Positions 8,908-16,997 of a DNA stretch of 64,000 nt are shown here, in pieces. The notes beneath the pieces are model-generated. The model did not search any database and was not told where the DNA came from. It saw only the letters and a program-made list of their open reading frames with translations. The first letter of the stretch is position 1, and the number at the start of each line of letters is the position of its first letter. The stretch is from assembly GCA_965203685.1 (NCBI GenBank), contig OZ241908.1, positions 3,472,001-3,536,000 of the forward strand, in the 5' to 3' direction. This DNA is from VXYL01 sp965203685 (GTDB taxonomy: Bacteria > Pseudomonadota > Gammaproteobacteria > Pseudomonadales > Azotimanducaceae). The position numbers and the translations under genes were made by a program.

Positions 8908-8951
8908 CGGGCTTCCGCCAACGCCCCCGCGGGGGCGTTGGCGGAAGCCCG
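8908..8951. repeat. Perfect 44-bp palindrome inside the IS left end
   Basis: Two 22-base arms are exact reverse complements with no spacer, centred between 8929 and 8930. The arm core is CTTCCGCCAACGCCCCCG. It lies just inside the left inverted repeat and about 40 bases before the istA start. There is no T-run after it, so it is not a standard intrinsic terminator. It could cruciform in DNA or form a very stable hairpin in RNA that limits read-in transcription or translation of istA. Confidence 0.8.
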
Positions 8952-8992
8952 GCGATCGGTTTGGATGCCCCTGGACCACCAGGGAGCAGGAC

Positions 8993-10225
8993 ATGGTCAC
9001 TTTGAGGGAGATCGTCATGATCCACGACCTGAAGCGCCAGGGACTCGGCATCTCCGCCATCGCCAGACGCACGGGCCTGGACCGCAAGACGGTGCGCAGG
9101 CATCTCGAACGGGGGATCGAGGCCGCCCGCTACGGGCCCAGGCAGCCGCGGCCGCGGCTGATCGATCCGTACGCGGACTATCTGCGCCAGCGCATCGCCG
9201 CCTTCCCGGGACTCTCCGGCCGGCGCCTGTGGCGCGAGATCGCCGAGCTCGGCTACGGCGGCGGCTACACGGCCGTCACCGACCTCCTGCGCGAGGCGCG
9301 GCCGCCGGCGCAGGCCGGCTTCGAACGGCGCTTCGAGACGCCGCCCGGCCGGCAGGCGCAGGTCGACTTCGCGCACTTCAAGGCCGTCTTCGACGACGAG
9401 CCGGGCCGGGTGCGCACGGTGTGGCTGTTCTCCATGGTGCTGGCGCACAGCCGCTGGCTCTGGGGGCGGTTCTGCGCCAGGTAAGAACCTGCAGACCGTG
9501 CTGCGCTGCCACATCGCCGCGTTCGAGGCCGTGGGCGGGGTTCCGGGGGAGATCCTCTACGACCGCATGAAGACCGCCGTCGTCGGCGAGGAGGCGGACG
9601 GCACCGTGGTCTACAACCGCTCGCTTCTCGACCTGCTCGGCCACTACGGCGCCGTGCCGCGGGCCTGCAGGCGTACCGCGCCAAGACCAAGGGCAAGGTC
9701 GAGCGGCCGTTCCGCTACGTCCGCCAGGACTTCTTCCTCGCCCGCAGCTTCCGCGACCTCGACGACCTGAACCGCCAGTTCGAGCGCTGGCGCACCGCCC
9801 AGGCGAACCCCAGGACGCACGCCACCACCGGCCGCGTGGTCGACGAGGCGTTCGCCGATGAGCGCGCGCATCTCGCGGCGCTGCCGGCGGTCGCCTACAG
9901 CGCCCCGCTCACCGTCGAGCGGCGCATCAGCCGCGACGGCATGGTGTCCGTGGCCGGCAACCTCTACAGCGTCCCCGACGCCACCCGGCGGCGCGTCGTC
10001 GAGGTGCAGAACCATCCCGGCCAGGTGCGCATCTTCGAGGACGGCGTCCTGATCGCGGCGCATCCGGTCCTGGAGGGCCGCAACCGGCGCCGGCTCGACC
10101 CCAGCCACCGCACCGCGCAGCCCCGGAACCGCGAACAGCCCGGCCAGCAGCCCCCGGCGCAGCGGCCCCTGGACTTCTACGCCGCCGTCGGCCAGCGCCT
10201 CGCCGACCCCGGGGCGCGGCCGTGA
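8993..10225 (+). pseudogene. istA: IS21 transposase IstA, two frameshifts
   Basis: The ATG at 8993 has AGGGAG nearby. The first frame gives an N-terminal helix-turn-helix (GISAIARRTGLDRKTVRRHL) and the first catalytic Asp in AQVDFAHFK, ending at a stop near 9482. The second frame resumes with LQTVLRCHIAAFE and the second Asp in ILYDRMKTAVVG. Near 9660 it shifts again to KGKVERPFRYVRQDFF, containing the catalytic Glu, and runs to the stop at 10225. All DDE parts are present but spread over three frames, so no full transposase can be made without recoding. Confidence 0.85.
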
Positions 10226-11050
10226 GCGGCCTGCTCGACCGCATCCACGCCAGCCTCGTCGGTCTGCGCATGCCGAGCGCGCTCGAGTCCCTCAACGACG
10301 TCGTCCGGCGCCTCGAGCAGGGCGAGATCAGCGCCCTCGAGGCCGTCGACGCCCTGCTCGCCGAGGAGCTCCACGTCCGCGAGACCCGCCGCATCGGCAT
10401 CGCTCTCAAGACCGCCCGGCTGACGCCGCCGAAGACCCTCGAGAGCTTCGACCTTCCAGCCGTCCCTCGACCGCGACCGCGTCCTGGCGCTCGCCCAGCT
10501 CGACTTCGTCGACCGCGCCGAGGTGGTCCATCTGCTCGGCCCGCCCGGCACCGGCAAGAGCCATCTCGCCGTCGCCCTCGGCATCGCCGCCGTCAGGGCC
10601 CGCAGGAGCGTCTACCGCACCACCCTCGCCGAGCTCGTCGAGGCGCTCGGCAAGGCCCGCCGCGAGGACCGCCTGGCCGAGAAGATCCGCTTCTACACCC
10701 GCACCTCGCTGCTCATCGTCGACGAGATCGGCTACGTCACCATCGACGGCGCCGCCGCCAACCTGTTCTTCCAGCTCGTCAATGCCCGCTACGAGAAGGG
10801 CGCCATGATCCTCACCTCCAACCGCGGCTTCGCCGAATGGGGCGAGCTGTTCGGCGATCCCGTCGTCGCCACCGCGCTCCTCGACCGGCTCCTGCACCAC
10901 GCCGTCGTCATCCAGATCGAAGGCGCCAGCTACCGTCTGCGCGAGCACACCGACCTCATCCCCGAGCACGTCCGCGCCAACGCCCCCATCGCTCCGCCCC
11001 CGCCGCCGAAGCGCCGCGGACGGCCGCCCAAGCGGACCGCCACCCAATGA
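10222..11050 (+). pseudogene. istB: IS21 helper ATPase IstB, one frameshift
   Basis: It starts with a GTG overlapping the istA stop. The first part (SGLLDRIHASLVGLRMPSAL to PPKTLESFD) is the N-terminal IstB domain. Near 10453 the frame changes and continues FQPSLDRDRVLALAQLDFV, then Walker A GPPGTGKSH, Walker B SLLIVDEIGYV, sensor TSNRGFAEWGELFGD, and a basic Pro-rich tail (PPPPPKRRGRPPKR) to the stop at 11050. Compared with normal IstB the DFxFQPSLD junction is short by a few bases, indicating a small deletion. The C-terminal AAA+ portion is otherwise intact. Confidence 0.85.
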
Positions 11051-11119
11051 CCCCGCAGCCACGCACAACTGGGGACTTTTGCCTCGGCACTTCTGGGGAA
11101 TTTTCAATCGGCATTGACA

Positions 11120-11284
11120 CTGGCGCTACCGGGGGATCCGGCCGTCATCGCCGGTGGTCTGATCGAGATGCGCGGCTGGGGCTCTCCGGTCGACGGCAGG
11201 TGGGTGGCCAGCCGCGCGAGCCACCGGATCAGTGGTGAGGCGGGGTACGTCACCGAGCTGTCCGCCGAGCCTCGGGCGACGTAG
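11120..11284 (+). pseudogene. Phage late control protein D (gpD-like), C-terminal fragment
   Basis: Directly after the right IS end an open frame without a start codon gives 54 residues to a TAG at 11282-11284. It includes LPGDPAVIAGGLIEMRGWG, VDGRWVASRASHRI and GYVTELSAE. This pattern (a value/average strand, G-x-G, VDGRW, then a closing YxTxxxAE strand) is the end of the phage late control gene D family of tail proteins. It is on the plus strand, while the terminase and portal fragments left of the IS are on the minus strand. The rest of the gene is absent. Confidence 0.6.
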
Positions 11285-11412
11285 CCCGTGCGCGGACTTG
11301 CACGTGTGCAGCTCCGTGCTAGTCCGGGAGATGTCGAGCGGTCGGCCGCCTGAGTCTGCGGTCACTCTGTCGGTGATACGGAGATGCCTGTGGGATATAG
11401 TTCCGCCTCACT

Positions 11413-12126
11413 GTGCCGAGGCGTCTTGGAACCGTGAACACCCCTTACGTGCCGCCGTCCGCGCAACGGAGCGCGTTCAATTGTCCGCACTGCGGAGCGT
11501 ATGCGAAGCAGGAGTGGTTCAGCCTCACCGGCACCGGCGTCGCATCCGCGACGTTGGGGGAGCATCTTGCTACCAAGAAGGTGTTGCAGTACCCGCGACG
11601 CTTGGAGATCGCGGACTTTCACGCTTGCGAGTGTAGCCGCTGCAGACGCATCACGTTTTGGCGGGGCGAGTCTCTCGTGCTGCCACGGCAGAGGTCTGCG
11701 ACGCCGCCGAACGCCGACCTTCCCGAGCACATTCGGAAGGATTATGAGGAAGCCGCCGCCATCATGGAAGACTCCCCACGAGGGGCGGCGGCCCTGCTCC
11801 GACTGGCGGTGCAAAAGCTCTGCGTCCACTTGGGTGCCAAAGGGCACAGCTTGAATGACCACATTAAGAAATGGGTAGCGCAAGGGCTGGATGCCAGAAT
11901 CGAGCGTGCTCTGGACACGGTCCGAGTGGTCGGGAACAACGCAGTTCACCCGGGCAAAATCACGGTAGAGGACGACCCTGCAACAGTCGAGAAGCTCCTC
12001 TTCCTCGTCAACTACATCGCAGAGAAGCAGATCAGCGAGCCAATGCGCATAGACGAACTCTTCGCCGACGCGGTGCCAGAAGACGAGAGAGCCAAAATCG
12101 AACGGCGGGATCGACCGCCGGCATGA
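11413..12126 (+). CDS. DUF4145 domain protein
   Basis: A 237-residue protein (GTG at 11413; GTG at 11434 is an equally possible start). It has an N-terminal zinc ribbon, with FNCPHCGAYAKQEW and ACECSRCRRITFW supplying four Cys. The C-terminal helical domain has RGAAALLRLAVQKLC and VVGNNAVHPGKI, the DUF4145 signature. DUF4145 is structurally close to HEPN domains and recurs beside restriction and abortive-infection genes, but its activity is not established. GC content drops visibly compared with the metabolic genes, and the gene abuts the prophage/IS debris, so horizontal transfer is likely. Confidence 0.8.
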   Translation: MPRRLGTVNTPYVPPSAQRSAFNCPHCGAYAKQEWFSLTGTGVASATLGEHLATKKVLQYPRRLEIADFHACECSRCRRITFWRGESLVLPRQRSATPPNADLPEHIRKDYEEAAAIMEDSPRGAAALLRLAVQKLCVHLGAKGHSLNDHIKKWVAQGLDARIERALDTVRVVGNNAVHPGKITVEDDPATVEKLLFLVNYIAEKQISEPMRIDELFADAVPEDERAKIERRDRPPA

Positions 12127-12244
12127 TCCTCAGCGCGTTGAGTCGCGGAGCTCCTCCATAGCGTCTAGGGTGCCCGGCCCTCGACCGTTTTTCGCAGGCC
12201 CAAGACCGGCGGCTTGCGAGTGACGATCTGCTAGGGTGTGTTGG

Positions 12245-12937
12245 ATGGCGGAGTCAGGATTGAAGCAATTTCGGGGCGAACTTTCGGCCGCTCAGGTGGC
12301 AGAGGGGATGAACGCTGCGCGGCGAAATGCCCGCGGTCTTGCCGACGACGCGAAGTTTCTGCCCAAGGCCTCCCGTCTGCCCAGAGCCGTTTCGCTTGCA
12401 GTGCTGTCGATCGAAGAGAGCGGGAAAGTGAATGTGCTGAGGCACTTGGCGATGGCGCCTGATGAGAAAGAAAGGCAGCGTGCCTGGAAGGACTACAGGC
12501 GCCACCGAAGCAAGAACGCCATGTGGATCTTGCCTGAACTCGTGGCGCGTGGCGCTAGCGACCTAGACTCGCTCCGTGTCGCTGCGGATCCGTCGGCGGA
12601 CCACACCGCGACTCTCGACAACATCAAGCAGTTGGGCTTCTACACCGACTGTTTGGGAAACGCCAATTGGAGCGAACCCAACGAGGTCGTAGATGGGCGC
12701 TTGGCAGAGTCGTTGGTAGGCGTTGCGGGTGTTTTGGCAAGTTTTCGCGAGACCAGTGTCGAGGAGATTGAACTCTGGCGACACTACATGGGGCCCGTGT
12801 ACGGGGAGCCGTTAGCCCAGATGAAAATCGCTCTTCTGAGATGGTTCGATGCGATGCGGGAGAAGGGGCTCTGGGTCGATGTGGGATTACCGCGGAGGCG
12901 TTCGTGGTGGGGAGCGGTCACCAGTGAACCCCAATGA
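12245..12937 (+). CDS. AbiV-family abortive infection (HEPN) protein
   Basis: A 230-residue protein. The N-terminal part reads QVAEGMNAARRNARGLADDA, then AVSLAVLSIEESGKVNVLRH and DYRRHRSKNAMW. This layout matches the HEPN_AbiV family: helix with NA, an LA-x-L-x-xEE-x-GK helix, then an HR-x-KN helix. AbiV of Lactococcus blocks phage late translation; the role of distant homologues is untested. The start at 12245 (MAESG) is taken rather than the GTG nine bases earlier. It follows the DUF4145 gene by 118 bases on the same strand in the same lower-GC island. Confidence 0.75.
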   Translation: MAESGLKQFRGELSAAQVAEGMNAARRNARGLADDAKFLPKASRLPRAVSLAVLSIEESGKVNVLRHLAMAPDEKERQRAWKDYRRHRSKNAMWILPELVARGASDLDSLRVAADPSADHTATLDNIKQLGFYTDCLGNANWSEPNEVVDGRLAESLVGVAGVLASFRETSVEEIELWRHYMGPVYGEPLAQMKIALLRWFDAMREKGLWVDVGLPRRRSWWGAVTSEPQ

Positions 12938-13160
12938 GCTACTCGGCACGGGTCGTCCCTTGTCACAATCGGCCATCCGGGCGCCCGTGCAGAGGCGCTT
13001 TGGCGGCCGCCGATTCTCGACACCAGACATTCGCGCATCGCTGGTATCACTCAACCGGCTGCGGCTCCGCGTCCCTCCCCCCACGCGCTGCGGGCACGGG
13101 TGCACCAGGACTAAGGACTGACGCCGGGTCGCTGCCGAGCGACTGGATTCGCAAAGCTGC
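12938..13160. other. Intergenic stretch between convergent island genes
   Basis: About 220 bases between the AbiV gene and the convergent membrane-protein gene. No protein-coding frame with recognisable content was found. No strong terminator hairpin with a T-run was seen. Confidence 0.4.
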
Positions 13161-13538
13161 TTAGGCTCCGTTGGTGCTCTCTTCTTTGACCGTTGCAATC
13201 AGTGATTTCCGCCCTTTCATGGCGGTTCGAGCAAACATGAACGACAGGACGGACATGCAGGCGAACGAGCCGACTAGAAAGTAGGTGAATGCGGTTACGG
13301 CAACATCGGACAAGGCGAACGCCTCAACGGCGGTGCTCACCCCAAGTCCCGCGAAGAAAGCCGCGCTCGCATACGCTCGGTTGGCTTGGAGGTAGAACGT
13401 ATCAACGGTTTGAAGCTCATTCTCTGTGACAGGGTAAGAGTTGACGGTCCTGGCCTTCGGCGCAATGGAGAGAGTCGCGCCCTTTGTGATTTCTACGGCG
13501 CCGCTCGAAGTGCCAGATTCCCCGGCTGTGCTATCCAT
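13161..13538 (-). CDS. Small two-helix membrane protein
   Basis: A 125-residue protein of unknown family. The N-terminal half is polar (rich in Ser, Thr, Glu). Two hydrophobic segments follow, AAFFAGLGVSTAVEAFALS and FTYFLVGSFACMSVLSFMF, then a basic tail with KGRKSL. It overlaps the end of the upstream zinc-ribbon gene by 8 bases, so the pair is translationally coupled. Placement beside AbiV and DUF4145 proteins hints at a defence-type effector/sensor unit, but that is inference from position. Confidence 0.6.
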   Translation of the reverse strand: MDSTAGESGTSSGAVEITKGATLSIAPKARTVNSYPVTENELQTVDTFYLQANRAYASAAFFAGLGVSTAVEAFALSDVAVTAFTYFLVGSFACMSVLSFMFARTAMKGRKSLIATVKEESTNGA

Positions 13539-13797
13539 TGTCGTCCTCGCTCCTGGCTCGAACGCCGGTCAGCAAGGCGTTGTAGAGGTCCGCCCGGCCA
13601 CAGTTCGAACAGAACACGACCCAAAATGGGTACACCCTGCTGAAGTCCGTACCGACTGGGATTTGGGCTGGGTATTCGCCGATGCCCCAAGCTGAGGAAC
13701 CACACGTCGCGCAGGGGCGGTCGCCACGTTTCGACTTGAGCCACGCCCGCATCGTTCCTAACTCTTCGGCTGACCACTTGGGTTTCGTGTCGGCCAC
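13531..13797 (-). CDS. Small zinc-ribbon protein
   Basis: An 88-residue protein with two Cys pairs, PCATCGSS and FCSNCGRADL, about 37 residues apart, forming a zinc ribbon. The N-terminus KWSAEELGTMRAWLKSK is helical. The GTG start at 13797 is fixed by an excellent AAAGGAGG 7 bases upstream. The gene overlaps the following membrane-protein gene. No catalytic motif is visible; nucleic-acid or protein binding is the likely role of the ribbon. Confidence 0.65.
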   Translation of the reverse strand: MADTKPKWSAEELGTMRAWLKSKRGDRPCATCGSSAWGIGEYPAQIPVGTDFSRVYPFWVVFCSNCGRADLYNALLTGVRARSEDDNG

Positions 13798-14097
13798 AGT
13801 GAGACCTCCTTTCGGACCGATTGCTGATCACCTCGAGGGCGGTGCCGCTCGGGCGGCCGGCTGAGCGAACCGGCGCACGCTCGAAGAAGACTACTCGATT
13901 TTCTGCGTCAATTGCCGTCACTGACGACCAAGACTGACTGACGCTTACCCCATCGGCCACGCTACGGAACGACTGTGGACCTCAGAGATCGCAGCCAATG
14001 CCCGCCCTGCGGGCTCCGTTGCATAGCGACTTCGCACGACTTCTGGCCCGAAGTTACGCGCGCCTCCAGTGCGGCGTCCTCGTCCGCATCCCCCCGC
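13798..14097. other. Intergenic stretch upstream of the zinc-ribbon gene
   Basis: This 300-base stretch holds the promoter side of the zinc-ribbon/membrane pair and the 3' side of pyrF. A GCCCGC/GCGGGC inverted pair near 13998-14012 and the dispersed repeat at 14067-14093 are the only structures noticed. No coding frame with recognisable content. Confidence 0.4.
14067..14093. repeat. Dispersed intergenic palindromic repeat, copy 1
   Basis: GCGGCGTCCTCGTCCGC at 14071-14087, followed by ATCCC, is a shortened version of the copies at 25426-25455 and 36233-36262. The arms GCGG-CG and CGTCCGC can pair around a TCCT loop. It lies a few bases beyond the pyrF stop, a usual location for REP-type elements. 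Confidence 0.5.
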
Positions 14098-14928
14098 TTA
14101 CCTCGCAGCCAACGCGGCGTTCCGCGCGCGCCGCATGTCGTCCCGCAACGTCGTCGCCGCCGCGGTCACGCCGTCGGTCCAGTCGTCGCCCTGCCCCGCG
14201 AAGATGACGCTGCGCGATGCGCTCACGACCAGCCCCGTGCCGTCCGCTGCCAAGCCATTGGCGAACACCGCTTCGAGGTCGCCGCTCTGCGCCCCGACGC
14301 CTGGCACCAGGAACGGCACGCTCGGCGCCTTGGCGCGAACCTGGGCGAGTTGCTCCGGGAACGTCGCACCGACGACGAGCATGAGGTTGCCGGTGTCTTC
14401 CTTCGCCACGCGTTCGGCGACCCGCAGGAAAACGGGTGCCGTCTCCGGGTACTCCTGCAGCCACGGGCTGCCGGCATTCGAGGTGTGGCAGAGCACGATC
14501 GCGCCGCGTCCAGGCACCCGCGTATACGGTTCGACCGCATCCCAGCCGAGGTACGGGTTGACCGTCGCGGCGTCCACATCGAACACCTCGAAGAGTTCCT
14601 TCGCGTACAGCGCCGACACATCGCCGATGTCCGCGCGCTTGGCGTCGAGGATGACCGGCACGCCGGGGTGGTTCTCATGGATGTAGCCGACCAACATCCG
14701 CAACTCGTCGAATGCGCCGGTGGCGGCGAAGCACGCGTATTGCGGTTTGAAGGCACAGACCAAGTGGGCGGTCGCGTCCACCACCTGGCGGCCAAACTCG
14801 AGGAACGGCTTGGCTGCACCCCGGCACGCGCTCGGCAGCCGGTCCTCGCGGGGGTCGAGGCCGACGCACAGTGCCGAGTCCGCCCGGGCCCATGCGTCAC
14901 GGAGTTTTTCCTGGAACGTGCGGGCCAT
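14098..14928 (-). CDS. pyrF: Orotidine 5'-phosphate decarboxylase, type 2
   Basis: A 276-residue enzyme making UMP from OMP in pyrimidine synthesis. It has the diagnostic DAKRADIGDVSALYA motif with the catalytic Lys-Asp array, ALCVGLDPREDRLP near the start, and FLVPGVGAQSGDLE for phosphate binding. Length and motifs fit the type 2 (long, Mycobacterium-like) group rather than the 230-residue enterobacterial form. ATG at 14928. It is transcribed away from the lactonase gene, 54 bases apart, so both promoters lie in a very short divergent gap. Confidence 0.92.
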   Translation of the reverse strand: MARTFQEKLRDAWARADSALCVGLDPREDRLPSACRGAAKPFLEFGRQVVDATAHLVCAFKPQYACFAATGAFDELRMLVGYIHENHPGVPVILDAKRADIGDVSALYAKELFEVFDVDAATVNPYLGWDAVEPYTRVPGRGAIVLCHTSNAGSPWLQEYPETAPVFLRVAERVAKEDTGNLMLVVGATFPEQLAQVRAKAPSVPFLVPGVGAQSGDLEAVFANGLAADGTGLVVSASRSVIFAGQGDDWTDGVTAAATTLRDDMRRARNAALAAR

Positions 14929-14982
14929 GACCAGTCCCGATGCCGCTAAACTACGGCGCCGATTCTAGGGCAACGAGGCAAG

Positions 14983-15945
14983 ATGACTACCCGCGACTGG
15001 CGTGAACCCGTCCGCTACCCCGACCCGGCTGTCCAGGTGATCGACCGCCGATTCCGCCGCTACGTGATCGGCAGCGCCGCCGTCGAACGGCTCTACACAG
15101 GCTGCCGATGGGCGGAGGGCCCCGTCTGGTTCGGAGACGCCCGCCAACTGTTGTGGAGCGACATCCCCAACGACCGCATCCTGCGCTGGGACGAGATCAC
15201 CGGCGAGGTCACCGAGTACCGCAATCCCGCGGACAACGCGAATGGCAATACGCGCGACCGGCAGGGGCGGCTCGTCACCTGTGAACATGGCGCGCGGCGC
15301 GTCACGCGCACCGAACACGACGGCACCGTCACCGTGCTCATGGACAGCTTCAAGGGCAAACGCCTGAACGCGCCGAACGACGTCGTGGTGCACCCGGACG
15401 GCGGCATCTGGTTCACCGACCCCGGCTACGGCAGCCTCGTCAACTACGAGGGCCACAAGGCGCCGCTGGAGATCCCCGAGTACACCTTCCGCATCGACCC
15501 GGACACGCTCGAAGCCACCGTCGTCGACGATACGCTCGTCAAGCCCAACGGCCTCGCGTTCTCGCCCGACTACAAGATCCTCTACATCGTCGACACGGGC
15601 TCGTCGCACAAGCGTGGCCATCCGCGCACCATCAGCGCCTTCGACGTGGCCGACGGCAAGACGCTCGCCAACGGGCGCATCTTCTGCGACATGGGCAATG
15701 GCAGTTCCGACGGCATCCGCGTCGACGTCGACGGCAACGTCTGGTCCGCCGCCGGCTGGGGTGGCGACGGCTACGACGGCGTGCACGTGTTCGCGCCGGA
15801 CGGGGCCAAGATCGGCGAGATTCACTTGCCCGAGACGGTCTCCAACGTCTGCTTCGGAGGCGTCAAGCGCAACCGGTTGTTCATGACCGGCTCGCAGTCG
15901 CTGTACTCGCTGTACGTCGAAACCCAGGGCGTCCCTTACGTCTGA
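14983..15945 (+). CDS. SMP-30/gluconolactonase family protein
   Basis: A 320-residue six-bladed propeller of the SMP-30/LRE family, which hydrolyses sugar lactones with a divalent metal. The metal ligands are recognisable: Glu in RWAEGPVWFGD, Asn in LNAPNDVVVHPDG, Asn in VKPNGLAFSPD, and Asp in SSDGIRVDVDG. No signal peptide, so cytoplasmic. It is followed after 17 bases by an oxidoreductase of the Gfo/Idh/MocA type and then a glycosidase, which suggests a sugar-processing operon. Confidence 0.87.
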   Translation: MTTRDWREPVRYPDPAVQVIDRRFRRYVIGSAAVERLYTGCRWAEGPVWFGDARQLLWSDIPNDRILRWDEITGEVTEYRNPADNANGNTRDRQGRLVTCEHGARRVTRTEHDGTVTVLMDSFKGKRLNAPNDVVVHPDGGIWFTDPGYGSLVNYEGHKAPLEIPEYTFRIDPDTLEATVVDDTLVKPNGLAFSPDYKILYIVDTGSSHKRGHPRTISAFDVADGKTLANGRIFCDMGNGSSDGIRVDVDGNVWSAAGWGGDGYDGVHVFAPDGAKIGEIHLPETVSNVCFGGVKRNRLFMTGSQSLYSLYVETQGVPYV

Positions 15946-15962
15946 GCGGAGCCTCAAGTCCA

Positions 15963-16997
15963 ATGGCCAACAACGACCTACCGCCGTCCACCCCGCTCGA
16001 CGTTCGCCAAGGCATTACCGACGCGAAGGACATCGCCCATCCCCTGCGGTGGGGCATCCTCGGTACCGGCAACATCTCGGCGCAATGGGTCTGGTGCCTG
16101 CAGCAGGTACCGGGTGCCACGATCACCGCGGCCGCAGCACGGGACCAGGACCGTGCGCAGGCCTTCGCCGACCGGAACGGTATCGCCGCAGCATACGACA
16201 GCTACGCCGACATGGTGGCGGCCGACGACGTGGACGTCGTCTACATCGGCACCATCACCAGGCTGCACAAGGAACACACCTTGCTCGTAATCGAGGCCGG
16301 CAAGCACGTGCTGTGCGAGAAGCCGCTCGCCGCCAACGCAGACGACGCTGCCGAGATGTACGCTGCTGCTAAGGCCAAGGGCGTCATGCTCCAGGACGCC
16401 ATGTGGACGCGCTTCTTCCCCGCTGTCGAGCACGCCCGGTTCGCCATCGAGACCGGCGTCATCGGCGACGTGTCGCTGGTGCAGTCGGACTTCTTCGACC
16501 CGATCTACACATTCCAGGCAGCGCCACTCGGCTTCGGTGCCGATGCCACGCCGACGAAAGTCGTCGCCACTGGTCGCCGCGGAGGCGGCGCGATCGTGGA
16601 ATACGGGGAAGGCAAGGTGGCCGTGTTCACCTTCCCGCCCCCCAACGCCGAACTTGCGGAAGTCACCGAAATCGTCGGCTCCCTGGGCCGCATCACCCTC
16701 CAGCAGCCGGGCCATTGTCCGACAGGGATCACGATCCGCATACCGCCCGCCGGCGGCGTGCCCTCACGCTACCGGACGCGCAACGTGCCAGCGCCCGTGC
16801 AGCACTTCGAATACCCGCTACCCGGCAACGTCGGGATGCCAACGTGGTACCCGAACCAGCACGGATTCCTGTACCAGGCGGAAGCCGTGCATCGCTGCCT
16901 CGCGGCTGGACTGACCGTGTGCCCGCAGTACGACGAGGCGGAGTCGATGCAGGCGATGCGGTTGCTGACTGAGATCAACGCGGCGCGGTTTGCCTAG
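15963..16997 (+). CDS. Gfo/Idh/MocA family NAD(P)-dependent oxidoreductase
   Basis: A 344-residue sugar/cyclitol-type dehydrogenase. The Rossmann fold is LRWGILGTGNISAQWV near residue 20-35, and the conserved EKP motif is in VLCEKPLAANADDA. The C-terminal domain contains the MLQDAMWTRFFP loop common in trans-dihydrodiol/glucose-fructose oxidoreductase relatives. Substrate not readable. The stop overlaps the TTG start of the next gene by 8 bases, so the lactonase, this enzyme and the glycosidase probably form one transcript. Confidence 0.87.
   Translation: MANNDLPPSTPLDVRQGITDAKDIAHPLRWGILGTGNISAQWVWCLQQVPGATITAAAARDQDRAQAFADRNGIAAAYDSYADMVAADDVDVVYIGTITRLHKEHTLLVIEAGKHVLCEKPLAANADDAAEMYAAAKAKGVMLQDAMWTRFFPAVEHARFAIETGVIGDVSLVQSDFFDPIYTFQAAPLGFGADATPTKVVATGRRGGGAIVEYGEGKVAVFTFPPPNAELAEVTEIVGSLGRITLQQPGHCPTGITIRIPPAGGVPSRYRTRNVPAPVQHFEYPLPGNVGMPTWYPNQHGFLYQAEAVHRCLAAGLTVCPQYDEAESMQAMRLLTEINAARFA

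Larger units (their letters stand above)
8855..11119 (+). mobile_element. IS21-family insertion sequence (decayed)
   Basis: A 2265-bp element bounded by terminal inverted repeats of about 54 bp. The left end begins TGTCGGTACCGGATCAATAC and the right end, read inward, begins TGTCAATGCCGATTGAAAAT. Both then share CCCCAGAAGTGCCGA. It carries istA and istB in the standard order, with istB overlapping the istA stop. Both genes have frameshifts. No target duplication directly abuts the ends; an 8-bp CGGGGGAT occurs at 8848-8855 and again at 11130-11137, ten bases off on the right. The element separates two phage-gene fragments that point in opposite directions. Confidence 0.85.

Noticed and set aside
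8848..11137. CGGGGGAT as the IS21 target duplication
   Set aside because: The left copy overlaps the first base of the inverted repeat and the right copy is ten bases away from the end; in GC-rich DNA this 8-mer may be chance.
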